A stretch of DNA of 64,000 nt from Parafrankia discariae. GTDB taxonomy: Bacteria > Actinomycetota > Actinomycetes > Frankiales > Frankiaceae. Made by a program: the position numbers and the translations under genes. The stretch is taken from assembly GCF_000373365.1 (NCBI RefSeq), contig NZ_KB891263.1, forward strand, positions 104,299 to 168,298, read 5' to 3'. The notes under the pieces are model-generated. The model was not told the origin of the DNA. It did no database searches and saw nothing but the letters and a program-made list of their open reading frames with translations. Positions 16,062-24,811 of this stretch are shown in pieces (the first letter of the stretch is position 1; each line of letters opens with the position of its first letter).

Positions 16062-17213
16062 GTGACCTTCCGGCCTGACGTGCGCGACCATTGGATCGTG
16101 GGGGGACGTACAGAAAAACTTGTAGGGGAGACGGAAGGGCTTGTCGTCGAGCTGAAGACCGTTCGGCGGCAGGGTCTCGTCAGGCTCCGAGACGTCGAGC
16201 TTCCGCGACTGACCAGTGTGGTCCGCGCGCTCGGCCTGCCCGACGACGCGGCCCAGCTCGAAGGTTCACTGGCGCGGCTGCTGACGGAAGTGATCGCCGG
16301 CCTCGACGATCAGCTGGCGAATGCCGCCGCCTGCACCTTCGGTCTGGCGAGAGGGTCGCTGCACTGGTCACCCGCGCAGCGCCGCCAGGCCGCGGCCGAG
16401 GTCTACGGGATAGACCCGCAGTCCTTCCGGCGGCGCCAGGAGATCGACCTCCTGCATCTGGTCGCCGCGCGGATTTTGGCGTCCCTCGCCCGTCCGGGTG
16501 CCGACACCGCCGCCGGGACCGGTACGGAGCCGCTCCCGATCGGCGCGACCAGGCGAGTCGAGATCGCCACCCGGCAGGGCCCGCGGGTCGTGACGGTGCA
16601 CCGCGGTCCCGTGGAGGCACTGCGCGACGTCGACGTCGTGGTGTCCTCGGAGAACACGTACCTGGAGATGGCGAAGACGTTCCGGACCTCGCTGTCGGGA
16701 TCCCTGCGCAACGCGGCGGCACGGCGTGACGCCGTCGGCGGCCTGGTCGAGGACGTCCTGCAGGACGAGCTGCGGGAGTGGCTGCGCCGCAACGGGCGGA
16801 CGGGCCTGAGCGTCGCCCCCGGGGTGGTGGTGCCGACCTCGTCCGGCGAGCTCGCCAAACACGGGATCCGGCGTGTCTACCACGCGGCCGTCGCGGAACC
16901 CCGACCCTTCAGCAACGGCTACGACGTGTCACCGGGCGCGCTGCAGCGGGCGGTGCGCAATGTGTTCCTGCTCGCGCGCGCCGACCCGGAACGGCCCCCG
17001 CTGCGGTCGGTCTGCCTGCCTCTGCTCGGCGCCGGTCGCGCCGGCCTGGAGCCCGCCACCAGTTTCGGGTTGATCTGGCGCGCCCTGCTCGACGAGCTCG
17101 ACGAACCGGCCCGGTGGGAGGTCCATCTGCTGACCAGGTCGGAGATGGGGGCCGCCGCGGTCATCCGGGGCCTGGAGATCGGTGCGCCGAGCCGGAGCCA
17201 GGCCCGCCTGTGA
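16062..17213 (+). CDS. Macro-domain protein with N-terminal helical domain
   Basis: This is a 383-aa protein. Residues about 60-150 form a helical domain with a pattern I recall from actinobacterial conflict-system proteins: AACTFGLARGSLHWSPAQRR, then YGIDPQSFRRRQEIDLLH. Residues about 180-375 look like a macro domain. GPVEALRDVDVVVSSENTYL matches the ADP-ribose-binding entry (VDAIVNAAN type). VVPTSSGELAKHGIRRVYHAA matches the central strand, and RSVCLPLLGAGRAGL matches the AFPAIGTGxxG loop. It may bind or hydrolyse ADP-ribose derivatives. The usual Asn-Asn pair is replaced by Ser-Ser-Glu-Asn, so catalysis is uncertain. It lies 34 bp upstream of the CHAT gene, surely in one operon. The GTG start is tentative. 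Confidence 0.72.
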   Translation: MTFRPDVRDHWIVGGRTEKLVGETEGLVVELKTVRRQGLVRLRDVELPRLTSVVRALGLPDDAAQLEGSLARLLTEVIAGLDDQLANAAACTFGLARGSLHWSPAQRRQAAAEVYGIDPQSFRRRQEIDLLHLVAARILASLARPGADTAAGTGTEPLPIGATRRVEIATRQGPRVVTVHRGPVEALRDVDVVVSSENTYLEMAKTFRTSLSGSLRNAAARRDAVGGLVEDVLQDELREWLRRNGRTGLSVAPGVVVPTSSGELAKHGIRRVYHAAVAEPRPFSNGYDVSPGALQRAVRNVFLLARADPERPPLRSVCLPLLGAGRAGLEPATSFGLIWRALLDELDEPARWEVHLLTRSEMGAAAVIRGLEIGAPSRSQARL

Positions 17214-17247
17214 CGGACCATGACGGGACAAGGGGGCCTGGCTCGTC

Positions 17248-20200
17248 GTGCAGTACGACTTCCACAACAGCTACCCGCTCGCCCGGCTGGTGGTTCCCCG
17301 CGCCGGGCTTGTCGGCCTGGGGGTCGGCCCGCGGCTCGCCGCCTGGCTGACGGCGGGTGATGTGCGGGCGCAGCGACGCCTGCTGCTCGCGGACGGGACC
17401 CTGGCGACGTCCAAGGAGGCGGCGCGGTTCGTCGCCCGCGTCGAGGCCGAGCCGCCGTCGCGCCTCGCCCGGCAGCTGCGCCGCGACGCCGAGGTACTGC
17501 GCCGCGCGGCTGAGATGTCGTACCGCGCGGCCGGGGTGTCGTGCCGCGCGGCGGTCGGCCGTGCCTACGTCGACGTCTACGGAGGCTTCGCCGACGATCT
17601 TCCGCGCTGGCTGCTCCGGGTCGAGGCGCGCCTCGGTGAGCTGCTTGACGACCGGCACCGGCTGCGGCTGAGCCGGCGGCGGGTCGCGCTGCTCACCGGC
17701 GCGCTGCGCCGTCTCGACGCGACGGCGCCGCCCGGGTACCCGGACGCGCGGGCGACCCTGCTGCGCGAGCTCGCCGTCGCCACCGCCGAGGATCTGCGCG
17801 CGCCCAGGCTGGCCGCCTACGACCGGGCTGTCGGGCTGGCGGAGGAGGCCCTCGCCGCCTGCCGCGCCCGGGATCTCCCGTACCAGGAGGCGGTGACGGC
17901 GACCGCCCTCGGGACCCTGCTGATGGACCGCGTCGGTGGGGAGCTGGCGGCCAACCACCGCCGGGCCGAGGAGCTGCACCGGGCCGCCGTGGAGTTCTTC
18001 GACCCCGGGCGGTACCCGGTCGAACACGCGGAGGCCCTCGTCGGGCTCGCCATCGACTACCAGTACGGCAGGGCGCGGGAACGGCGGGCCAACCAGGAGC
18101 AGGCGATCGTGTGGTACCACGAGGCCCTACGGATCTTCGCGGCCTACGGCGTCGAGCAGCCGCTGGCCCGCACCCGTTACTTCCTCGGTACCGCGTTCTG
18201 GCAACGTGATTCGGGCGACCGGCGCGACAACCTGGAACAGGCGATCCGGTGCCTGCGCGGGGCGGCCGGCCACTGGGCCGCCGAGCTGCCCGTGCAGCAT
18301 GCCCGTGTCCGGCACGGCCTCGGGCTGATGCACCTCGAACGACTCGCCGGGGACGTGACGGAGAACATCGAGTTGGCGCTGGACTACACGTCCGGAGTGC
18401 TACCGGTGTTCACCCGCGAGGAGTTCCCCGTCCAGCACGGCCAGACACTGCTGAACCTGGCCGGGATGTACCAGCGGCGGATCGCGGGCGACCACGCCGA
18501 GAACCTGGCGACGGCGGTGCGGTTGCTGCGGTCGGCGCTGCGCATCCGCACCCTCGAGGCGTTCCCGAACGAGTACGCCGTCACCCAGCTGATGCTGGGC
18601 CGGACCCACGCGCTGCTCGCGGCCGCGGCCGACCCGGCCGTTCCTGACCCGGCCGCGTCCGGTGGGAGCCTCGGTGCCGGGCTCGCCCGGCGCGTCGACG
18701 AGCTGCGCGCGGCGGAGTCCTGCTATTTGGAGGCGCTGCGGGTGTGGACGCTCGAGGTCTCACCTCGCGACAACTGGGAGGTGCTGCTCCAGCTGGCTCA
18801 GGCACGGGCGGACGGCGGCCGCTGGGCCGAGGCCGCGCGGGCCTACGGCGAGGCGATCCACGCCGAGGAGCTGTTGCTGGGCCGCGGAACCGGCGTGGCC
18901 GGGGTGGACGCGGTGCTGTCCCAGGGGCGTGACGCGGCCACCCGGCGCGCCTTCGCGCTGCGCCACGCCGGCGACCCGGCCGGCGCGGCGCTGTGCGTCG
19001 AGCTGGGCCGCGCCCGGGTGCTCGCCCAGGAGTCGCTGATCGACGCCGCGAACCCCGAGGACATCGCCGACCCGGCCCGCCGGGCCGACTTCGTGGCGGC
19101 CCGGGCCGACCTGGTCTCGGCGCACGCGGCCCTGAGCGAAACGGCACCGGAGACACTCGGCATCCTGGAGCGTCAGGTGGCCGAGCTCGACCGTATGCGC
19201 CGCTTCCACGGAGCGCGGGCCCGGTTCGATCGGATCGTCGCCGCGGTCCGGGCGGCCGGTGACCCGCCCGACTTCCTGGCCGAGAGCTGCGACCTCGACA
19301 CGCTTCGCGGGGCGGCCGGAGCCCTCGGCACGGGCGGCGCGGTCGTCTACGTGCTTCCCACGCCGTGGGGTGGCCTCGCGCTCGCCGTTCGGGACCGGTC
19401 GGCCGGCGGCGGCGTCGTCGCCCTCGACCTGCCCGGCCTCACAGACGACCTGCTCGTCCCGTTGCTCGAGCACCTGGGCCTCGCGCAGGACGGCGACTGC
19501 CTGGCCGCGCTCGCCGAGCGTCACCCGGGTCGGACCACGCTGGACTGCCTCGCCGGCCTCGCCCGGACCGGGGCCGGCGGCCCGGAGCCGATTCTGGTGG
19601 CCGCCGGCCGGCAGGCCGCCGCCAGGCCGCTGTTCGCGGCCCTCGCGGCCCTCCCGCTCGATCTGCTGGGCCCGCGGGAGCGGGGCCTGCTCGACGAGAC
19701 CCTCGCCGAGGCACTGGTACGAGTGGTTCTGGAACGTGCGGAGCCCACGCTGGGTGCTGTCGTCACCGAGCCGTTGACGGCCTGGCTGGGGGATCTCGGT
19801 CTCGACCGGGTGGCTCTGGTCGTGTGCGGCGGGCTCGCGGCGCTGCCGCTGACGTCCCTGCGGCGCGCGGACGGCCGCTGCCTCGCCGACCTGTTCGTGA
19901 CCAGCGTCGTCCCCAACGCCCGGATCCTCGACCGCCGCCGGTGGGGCCCGGGCGAGCGGGCCGCGGACCGTCCCGGAGCCCGCGGCCCGGTCGGCCCGGT
20001 CGGGATGGTCGCCGTCGGCGACCCGACCGGCAGCCTGCCCTGGAGCCGGGTCGAGGCCGCGTCGGTGCTCGCGATCGCCCGGCGGGCGGGGCTGCGGGCT
20101 CACCTGCTGACCGAGGAGGGCGCGACCCGGGTGGGCCTGCTCGACGCGCTCGCCCAGGGGCAGATCGTCACGGTCGCCTGCCACGGGACGTTCGACCGGC

Positions 20201-20781
20201 GGGACAGCCTGGGTTCCGCGCTGCACCTCGCCGGCGGCGAGCGGGTCACCCTGGGGGAGATCCTGGCCCGTGCCGTCGACCTGCGCGGGCTCCGTCTCCT
20301 CGTGCTGTCGGCGTGCCAGAGCGCCACGCTCGACACGGGCCGGGTACCGGACGAGATGCGCAGCATGGCTGGAGCCATGCTGCAGGCCGGCGCCGGTGTG
20401 GTGCTGGCGGCCCTGTGGCCGGTCGACGACCGGGCGACGTGCCTGTTGGTCAGTCGGTTCGTCGCGCAGTGGCTTGACGGCGGAGCTGGCCCGCCGGGTC
20501 CGGCGCTCGCCCGTGCGCAGCGCTGGCTGCGCACGGCCACCGGGGCCGAGCTGGCGGGCTGGCAGGCGTCGCTCGGAGTCCTGGACGGGCCGGCTGGCGC
20601 GGCGGCGGTCCGAGGCCGTGTCCGGCGAGCGCGGACACCCACGCCGGTGGCCGGCGCCCCGCCTGTCGACAGCCCCGTGGCCGTAGGGGCGATCCGCCTC
20701 CCCGAGGGGCCCGGTGGGCCCGCGGACCGCCCCTACGCCAACCCGTACTTCTGGGCTGGTCTCCAGGTGTTCGGCTGGTGA
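17248..20781 (+). CDS. TPR-repeat CHAT-domain cysteine protease
   Basis: This 1177-aa protein is built as a CHAT protease. Residues about 150-640 are tandem TPR-like helical repeats (for example NLEQAIRCLRGAAGHWAAE and NLATAVRLLRSALRIRTLE) that could sense a partner. Residues about 690-1177 are the caspase-like CHAT domain, with catalytic His979 in VACHGTFD and Cys1023 in LVLSACQSA. It ends with the usual PYFWAGLQVFG strand. Both catalytic residues are intact, so it should be an active peptidase, cytosolic in location. In characterised systems CHAT proteases are activated by a sensor and cleave an effector. It follows the macro-domain gene and is convergent with the AAA+ operon, only 6 bp from its last gene. 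Confidence 0.9.
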   Translation: MQYDFHNSYPLARLVVPRAGLVGLGVGPRLAAWLTAGDVRAQRRLLLADGTLATSKEAARFVARVEAEPPSRLARQLRRDAEVLRRAAEMSYRAAGVSCRAAVGRAYVDVYGGFADDLPRWLLRVEARLGELLDDRHRLRLSRRRVALLTGALRRLDATAPPGYPDARATLLRELAVATAEDLRAPRLAAYDRAVGLAEEALAACRARDLPYQEAVTATALGTLLMDRVGGELAANHRRAEELHRAAVEFFDPGRYPVEHAEALVGLAIDYQYGRARERRANQEQAIVWYHEALRIFAAYGVEQPLARTRYFLGTAFWQRDSGDRRDNLEQAIRCLRGAAGHWAAELPVQHARVRHGLGLMHLERLAGDVTENIELALDYTSGVLPVFTREEFPVQHGQTLLNLAGMYQRRIAGDHAENLATAVRLLRSALRIRTLEAFPNEYAVTQLMLGRTHALLAAAADPAVPDPAASGGSLGAGLARRVDELRAAESCYLEALRVWTLEVSPRDNWEVLLQLAQARADGGRWAEAARAYGEAIHAEELLLGRGTGVAGVDAVLSQGRDAATRRAFALRHAGDPAGAALCVELGRARVLAQESLIDAANPEDIADPARRADFVAARADLVSAHAALSETAPETLGILERQVAELDRMRRFHGARARFDRIVAAVRAAGDPPDFLAESCDLDTLRGAAGALGTGGAVVYVLPTPWGGLALAVRDRSAGGGVVALDLPGLTDDLLVPLLEHLGLAQDGDCLAALAERHPGRTTLDCLAGLARTGAGGPEPILVAAGRQAAARPLFAALAALPLDLLGPRERGLLDETLAEALVRVVLERAEPTLGAVVTEPLTAWLGDLGLDRVALVVCGGLAALPLTSLRRADGRCLADLFVTSVVPNARILDRRRWGPGERAADRPGARGPVGPVGMVAVGDPTGSLPWSRVEAASVLAIARRAGLRAHLLTEEGATRVGLLDALAQGQIVTVACHGTFDRRDSLGSALHLAGGERVTLGEILARAVDLRGLRLLVLSACQSATLDTGRVPDEMRSMAGAMLQAGAGVVLAALWPVDDRATCLLVSRFVAQWLDGGAGPPGPALARAQRWLRTATGAELAGWQASLGVLDGPAGAAAVRGRVRRARTPTPVAGAPPVDSPVAVGAIRLPEGPGGPADRPYANPYFWAGLQVFGW

Positions 20782-20787
20782 GAGCCG

Positions 20788-21117
20788 TCAGCTCCAGACA
20801 ACGACCTGTGAGTTGCGGTGTGCCTGACGGACCCGTGCGTCGACGTCGTCCGCGGACCACGGCTGGACCTCGATCAGCTCGTCCCGTCCGGGCTCGAAGA
20901 TGCCCGTCACGTGGGTGACGTCCCCGTCGTCCAGCGCCTTCTTGATCTCCTTGTTGGCCTTCATGGAGATGGCCTTGCGGCGCTTCTTCTGAATCTTGTG
21001 CTGGCGCTCGCGGAACCAGTCGGCCAGCAGCACGAACGTCAGCAGCGCCACCCAGATCGCGGCGACGAATCCGAACGCGGCGAGGCAGCCGACGAGGGCG
21101 ATGGCTTCGAGAATCAT
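20788..21117 (-). CDS. Small membrane protein in the AAA+ operon
   Basis: This is a 109-aa protein with one long N-terminal membrane segment (about residues 3-33, AIALVGCLAAFGFVAAIWVA and onward). A strongly basic juxtamembrane stretch (ERQHKIQKKRRKAISMKANKE) and a C-terminal acidic-to-polar domain follow. No family is recognised. Its start overlaps the AAA+ stop codon by 4 bp, so it is translationally coupled and probably works with the ATPase. A membrane anchor beside an AAA+ protein and a CHAT protease recalls effector or anchor subunits in defence operons; that is inference only. Confidence 0.75.
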   Translation of the reverse strand: MILEAIALVGCLAAFGFVAAIWVALLTFVLLADWFRERQHKIQKKRRKAISMKANKEIKKALDDGDVTHVTGIFEPGRDELIEVQPWSADDVDARVRQAHRNSQVVVWS

Positions 21118-22412
21118 CGTTGTTTCTCCTCGAGATCGGTGGTGTCGGTGAGATCGGTGGTGTCGGTGGTGGTCAGGGTGGCGGCGGCGGCCGGCGGGTC
21201 GCCGGACGGCGCGCGGCCGCGTAGCGCGGTGGCGGCGGCACCGAGGAGACGGGTTTCCTGGTCGCTCCCCGCGGGCACCGGTGTGGCCTGGCCCAGCCCC
21301 GCGGAGACCCGGCTGGCGACCGCCTGGTGCAGGGCCGTGGCGAGCCGTTCGTGCCTTACCGAGCTCTCCCCGGCGAGCCGGGCGGCGGTCGCCGCCTCCA
21401 CGACCGCGTTGCGGATGTCGCGCCCTGTCGTCGTGTCGACCGCGGCCAGCGCGTCGCGGTCCACGTCAGCGGCCAGCGGCAGCCCGGCCACGAGGTGGCG
21501 GTCCCACAGCCTGCGGCGGGTCTCCCCGTCGGGTGCCGGGAAGTGGACGTGACGGACCCGGCTCTCGAAGGCGCGGTCGTAGCTGCGGGCCAGGTTGCCG
21601 GCGAAGACGACGAGCCCGTCGTGCTGGTCGAGCGCGAGCAGCAGTTCGCTGCGCATGGCGTTGACGGCGTGCTCCGAGCCCTGGCTCAGGCTCTCGAACC
21701 GCTGCGAGAGCAGGGACTCGGCCTCGTCGACGAACAGCACGGCGTCGGTCGCCCGGGCCGCGTGGAACAGCGCCCGGAGGTTCTTCGGGCCCTCTCCGTG
21801 ATATTTGCTCTCCAACTGTGAGTAGCTCGCACAGATGATCTTCTTCTTCAGGTGCGCGGCCACCGCGTGGGCGGCGAGTGTCTTGCCCGTCCCGGGGTCA
21901 CCGTGCAGGCTGATCGCCGACCCGGGATGCGGCTGGATCTGTCGCAGCTCCCATTCGTCGAACACCTGCTGACGAAGCTCGACGACGGCGACCGCCAACA
22001 GCAGCCGCTCCATCGCGGCCGCCGGGAGAATCAGCTGGTCTAGGGTGTGGGCGGGGTCGATCGCCGGGAAATAGGCGGCCCGGTCCTCGATCGACACGAC
22101 GTCGGGCTCGGCTACGCCGGTCCCCGTCCGCGGCCGGGCCGAACCGGCGGCCGACCCCCCGGTGGGACCGCCGCGACGTCCGTCGTTGGTCACCACGAAG
22201 GTCAGGCTCCGGCCCGGCTCGGTGGCCGCGAACTCACGGGCCGCCGAGAGCAGGCGGGAGCGCAGCTCGGCGGCCCGGGCCCGATCCGCGTCGGCCGGGA
22301 CCCCGTGTATCGCGAAGCCGTCCCGGACGGCGTCGAGCAACCGGTCCAACCGGCCACCGGTCCCGGCCTGGTACGGGGGCATTCCAGGCTGCCCCTCGTC
22401 GGGCCGCCTCAT
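21114..22412 (-). CDS. AAA+ ATPase
   Basis: This is a 432-aa classic AAA ATPase of the FtsH/spastin/Cdc48-like core type. The N-terminal 110 residues are helical and variable. The Walker A motif GDPGTGKT is at 171-178, Walker B VLFVDEAES at about 225-233, sensor 1 VVFAGN and an arginine-finger region (YDRAFESRVRH) follow. The C-terminal lid carries TTGRDIRNAVVEAATAAR. The pore-loop-like KYHGEGPKN suggests substrate threading. It is the middle gene of a three-gene operon with 4-bp overlaps on both sides. Its position beside a CHAT protease and a RES toxin suggests a role in sensing or remodelling within that island. I see no protease domain. Confidence 0.88.
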   Translation of the reverse strand: MRRPDEGQPGMPPYQAGTGGRLDRLLDAVRDGFAIHGVPADADRARAAELRSRLLSAAREFAATEPGRSLTFVVTNDGRRGGPTGGSAAGSARPRTGTGVAEPDVVSIEDRAAYFPAIDPAHTLDQLILPAAAMERLLLAVAVVELRQQVFDEWELRQIQPHPGSAISLHGDPGTGKTLAAHAVAAHLKKKIICASYSQLESKYHGEGPKNLRALFHAARATDAVLFVDEAESLLSQRFESLSQGSEHAVNAMRSELLLALDQHDGLVVFAGNLARSYDRAFESRVRHVHFPAPDGETRRRLWDRHLVAGLPLAADVDRDALAAVDTTTGRDIRNAVVEAATAARLAGESSVRHERLATALHQAVASRVSAGLGQATPVPAGSDQETRLLGAAATALRGRAPSGDPPAAAATLTTTDTTDLTDTTDLEEKQR

Positions 22413-22903
22413 GACACGATGATCACGTCGTGCCTGCCGAACGCCCGGTCCAGCTCGCGGTCGATGTGCTCCACCAGGTAGGAGGCGGCGGGCGCGGCGG
22501 CGAGCGGCTCGGCCTGAGCGTCCAGGAACACCAGGCGGATGATCATCTTTTCGGGTGCCGCGCTCCGGCCGGAAGGCGGGGCCTCGGCCCGCTCCCGCAC
22601 GATCGCGCCGGCCTTCGCGCCGCCGGAGCGGCGCTGGTTCTCCGCGAAGAACGCGACCGCGTCGCGGTAGGTGAGTTCCCGCCTGGCCACGGGACGCTCG
22701 TCGTCGCGGCCGCGCCGGCCGGTGCTGTAGGCGGCGCGCAGCCGGCGGGCGAGCTCACCGACGCCCCGGGCCAGGTCCAGGCCCGCGGCGACGAGCTCGT
22801 CGGTGGACAGGGCGGCGACGGGCGGAGGAGGAGGCCCCGCGGACCGGGGATCACGGTTGTCCGGCCCCGCGGTGCGCGCAGGCCGGTCGTCTCGCTGATT
22901 CAT
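22409..22903 (-). CDS. Unknown protein heading the AAA+ operon
   Basis: This is a 164-aa protein. After a disordered Arg/Pro start, a helical stretch (TDELVAAGLDLARGVGELARRLRAAY) leads to YRDAVAFFAENQRRSGGAKAGAIVRERAE. The C-terminal half is alpha/beta-like: EKMIIRLVFLDAQAEPL, then HIDRELDRAFGRHDVIIVS. I do not recognise a family. The ATG at 22903 is chosen because an 80-residue upstream extension is low complexity and has no family look. It overlaps the AAA+ start by 4 bp. It is divergent from the antitoxin-like gene at 23016, with 112 bp between them, so the two halves of the island may share regulation. Confidence 0.7.
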   Translation of the reverse strand: MNQRDDRPARTAGPDNRDPRSAGPPPPPVAALSTDELVAAGLDLARGVGELARRLRAAYSTGRRGRDDERPVARRELTYRDAVAFFAENQRRSGGAKAGAIVRERAEAPPSGRSAAPEKMIIRLVFLDAQAEPLAAAPAASYLVEHIDRELDRAFGRHDVIIVS

Positions 22904-23015
22904 GGGATGAGTGCACCGCGGGAACCTGGGCCGTTTCAGTACGGAAACCGCGCGACTTCTGGTTGTTTTCTGCCGGATGCTGGGACGGAACCGGTCGCGG
23001 ACGGGAGGCGTGACA

Positions 23016-23753
23016 ATGACAGTCGAGGACGCTCTGGCTGTTCTCCCGCACCACTGGCACGACGTCGTCGCACTACTCGGAGAGTCGGACGTGGCGCGGC
23101 TGCGCGCCCTCGCCAGCACCGGTGCCGGTGCCGGTGCCGCTGGGGCGGACCCGCCCGGGACGGGCCTGGACCAGATCGTCGCGCTGCTGCTCAGGCTGCC
23201 CGATGGTCACCCGGTGCGCGCGGCGCTGCTCGCCGGGCACACCCGGTTCCGCCCCACGGCGCCACCCGGAGGTCGGGTGTCCGGTTGGCCTGATCTCGCC
23301 TCGGCTGTCTCAACACCCCCGTCCGCCGCCGTGGCCTCCGGCCCGGCGGACGCGTCGGCCGCCGATCCGTCCTCCGCCGAGCCGTGGGCCGGTCAGGCGG
23401 CCTTCGTGAACGCCGAGGTCCGCGTCCGGCTGCTCCTGGCACCGGCGTACTCGCCGGCCGAGCTCCGTGCCTGCGGGGGCGACCCGGACATGCCGGACCT
23501 GATCTGCCTGGTCACGCCGGGCGGTGAGACACGCCTGCCCGCGTTCCAGTTCGACGACCTGGGTCGGGCCGTCGACGTGGTCGCGCGTATCAACCGCGCG
23601 CTGGGTGCCGCCGAGGACCCGTGGGGTGTCGCGGACTGGTGGCTGGGCCCGAACAGTCTGCTCAACGCCGTCCCGGCGGACATCGTCACCGCCGGTGCCG
23701 GTGCCGGCGGCCGGCTGCTGGCCGCCGCCGCCGACCTGCTCGGCGAGGAGTGA
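23016..23753 (+). CDS. MbcA/ParS-type antitoxin-like protein
   Basis: This is a 245-aa protein. Its last 110 residues match the Xre/MbcA/ParS toxin-binding domain (DUF2384). The visible blocks are TRLPAFQFDDLGRAVDVVARINRAL, DPWGVADWWLGPNSLL and NAVPADIVTAG, the conserved WxxxxNxxLxGxxP pattern. The first 75 residues form a helical module (WHDVVALLGESDVARLRAL, LLLRLPDGHPVRAALL) with no recognisable HTH, then a Pro/Ala linker. Canonical partners of RES toxins carry an N-terminal Xre HTH, so this one is unusual. The ATG follows GGGAGG at 7 nt. It sits 3 bp upstream of the RES gene, so the pair is a clear toxin-antitoxin operon. Confidence 0.8.
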   Translation: MTVEDALAVLPHHWHDVVALLGESDVARLRALASTGAGAGAAGADPPGTGLDQIVALLLRLPDGHPVRAALLAGHTRFRPTAPPGGRVSGWPDLASAVSTPPSAAVASGPADASAADPSSAEPWAGQAAFVNAEVRVRLLLAPAYSPAELRACGGDPDMPDLICLVTPGGETRLPAFQFDDLGRAVDVVARINRALGAAEDPWGVADWWLGPNSLLNAVPADIVTAGAGAGGRLLAAAADLLGEE

Positions 23754-23756
23754 GCG

Positions 23757-24434
23757 GTGCCCCGCTACCTGCCGCGCGGCTGCGACGGAGTCCCGAACCG
23801 GGAGATCATTCCCGTCGGCACGACACTGTGGCGGGTGCACGGCAGCCACCGCCGCGTCGACGAGTTCAACCGGACGGCCAACGACCGCCACGTCGGCGGC
23901 GGGCGGTTCAGCGGCACGGAGGACTGCCCGTATCCCTACCTGTATCTGGCACTCTCCGAGGACACGGCGCTCGTCGAGGTCCTGCTGCGCGCGATCCCGT
24001 TCGGCGGGCCGCGGCGGCGCCTCGTCCCGCGCGCGGCGGTGGCCGGCCGTCGGCTGTCCGCGGTCACGGTCACGGCACCGGTCGTCCTGCTGCGGCTCAT
24101 CAGCTCGCCGGACCTGGCCGCGGTGTGTCAGGACGAGTGGCTCGTCCACGCGGACCCGCCCGACTACGGGCTGACCCGGCGGTGGGCGCACTGGCTCCAC
24201 GAACACCATCCGTGGGCGCAGGGCCTGATCTGGCACTCCCGGCGCAATCTCGGGGAACCGACCACCATGCTGTTCGGTGACCGTTGCCAGGGTGTCCTGC
24301 GCGGATCACCCGCGAGGTTCACCGACCTCGCCGACGCCGCCGCCCTGGGCTGGCTGAACAACCGCCTCGGGCCGTTCGGAGCCCAGGTGAGCGCCCCGGC
24401 CGTCCTGGCATCTCATCCCGCGGCGGCCCAGTAG
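23757..24434 (+). CDS. RES-domain toxin (ParT/MbcT-like NAD+-degrading enzyme)
   Basis: This 225-aa RES-domain protein has LWRVHGSHRRVDEFN near residue 22, where the first conserved Arg lies. Then come GGRFSGTED with its Arg-Phe-Ser, and YLYLALSEDTALVEVLLR, giving the Tyr and Glu of the active site. A Trp-rich end, RRWAHWLHEHHPWAQGLIWHSRR, completes it. The known members MbcT and Res attack NAD+ (MbcT as a phosphorylase releasing ADP-ribose-1''-phosphate), arresting growth unless the antitoxin binds. It is translated from a GTG 3 bp after the antitoxin-like gene. By its position it may belong functionally to the CHAT/AAA+ island. Confidence 0.85.
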   Translation: MPRYLPRGCDGVPNREIIPVGTTLWRVHGSHRRVDEFNRTANDRHVGGGRFSGTEDCPYPYLYLALSEDTALVEVLLRAIPFGGPRRRLVPRAAVAGRRLSAVTVTAPVVLLRLISSPDLAAVCQDEWLVHADPPDYGLTRRWAHWLHEHHPWAQGLIWHSRRNLGEPTTMLFGDRCQGVLRGSPARFTDLADAAALGWLNNRLGPFGAQVSAPAVLASHPAAAQ

Positions 24435-24811
24435 GCGGGTCGCGCCGCCCGACGATCCCGCACACCGTCTCCTCGGCCATGCCCCCACTCAATGGCCGCC
24501 GTCGACCCGAGTCAAGATCCGGGCGCCAGGGGCTTCCGGCGTGCCAGCCACCGGATGTACGGAGAGGACCAGGGCGTGGCGCCTGTCGGTGCGCGGACGG
24601 CGTCGAGGGCGCGGGCGGTCGCCGGCGCGATTCCGAAGCCCGTCCGTGCGGGGCGTCATCCACCTGCTCGAAGACGTCCGGCAGCCGTGCGGGATGGTTG
24701 TCAACCAGGTGGCCGGCGCCGATGGCGCCCTCTACGCTTCCGGTGTCGGTGCTTCGCCGGGTGGTGGGTGATGCTCCGCCGCCGGTGAGTGACCCCTCCG
24801 GAGGGAGAATC
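24435..24811. other. Intergenic region between RES and SDR genes
   Basis: In this 377-bp stretch short frames exist on both strands, but none has a ribosome site or family resemblance. I see no hairpin with good structure; the region should contain the SDR promoter. Confidence 0.4.

Noticed and set aside
23311-24236. Minus-strand frame opposite the antitoxin/RES pair
   Set aside because: It has no motif and is fully overlapped by two genes with recognised domains and a ribosome site.
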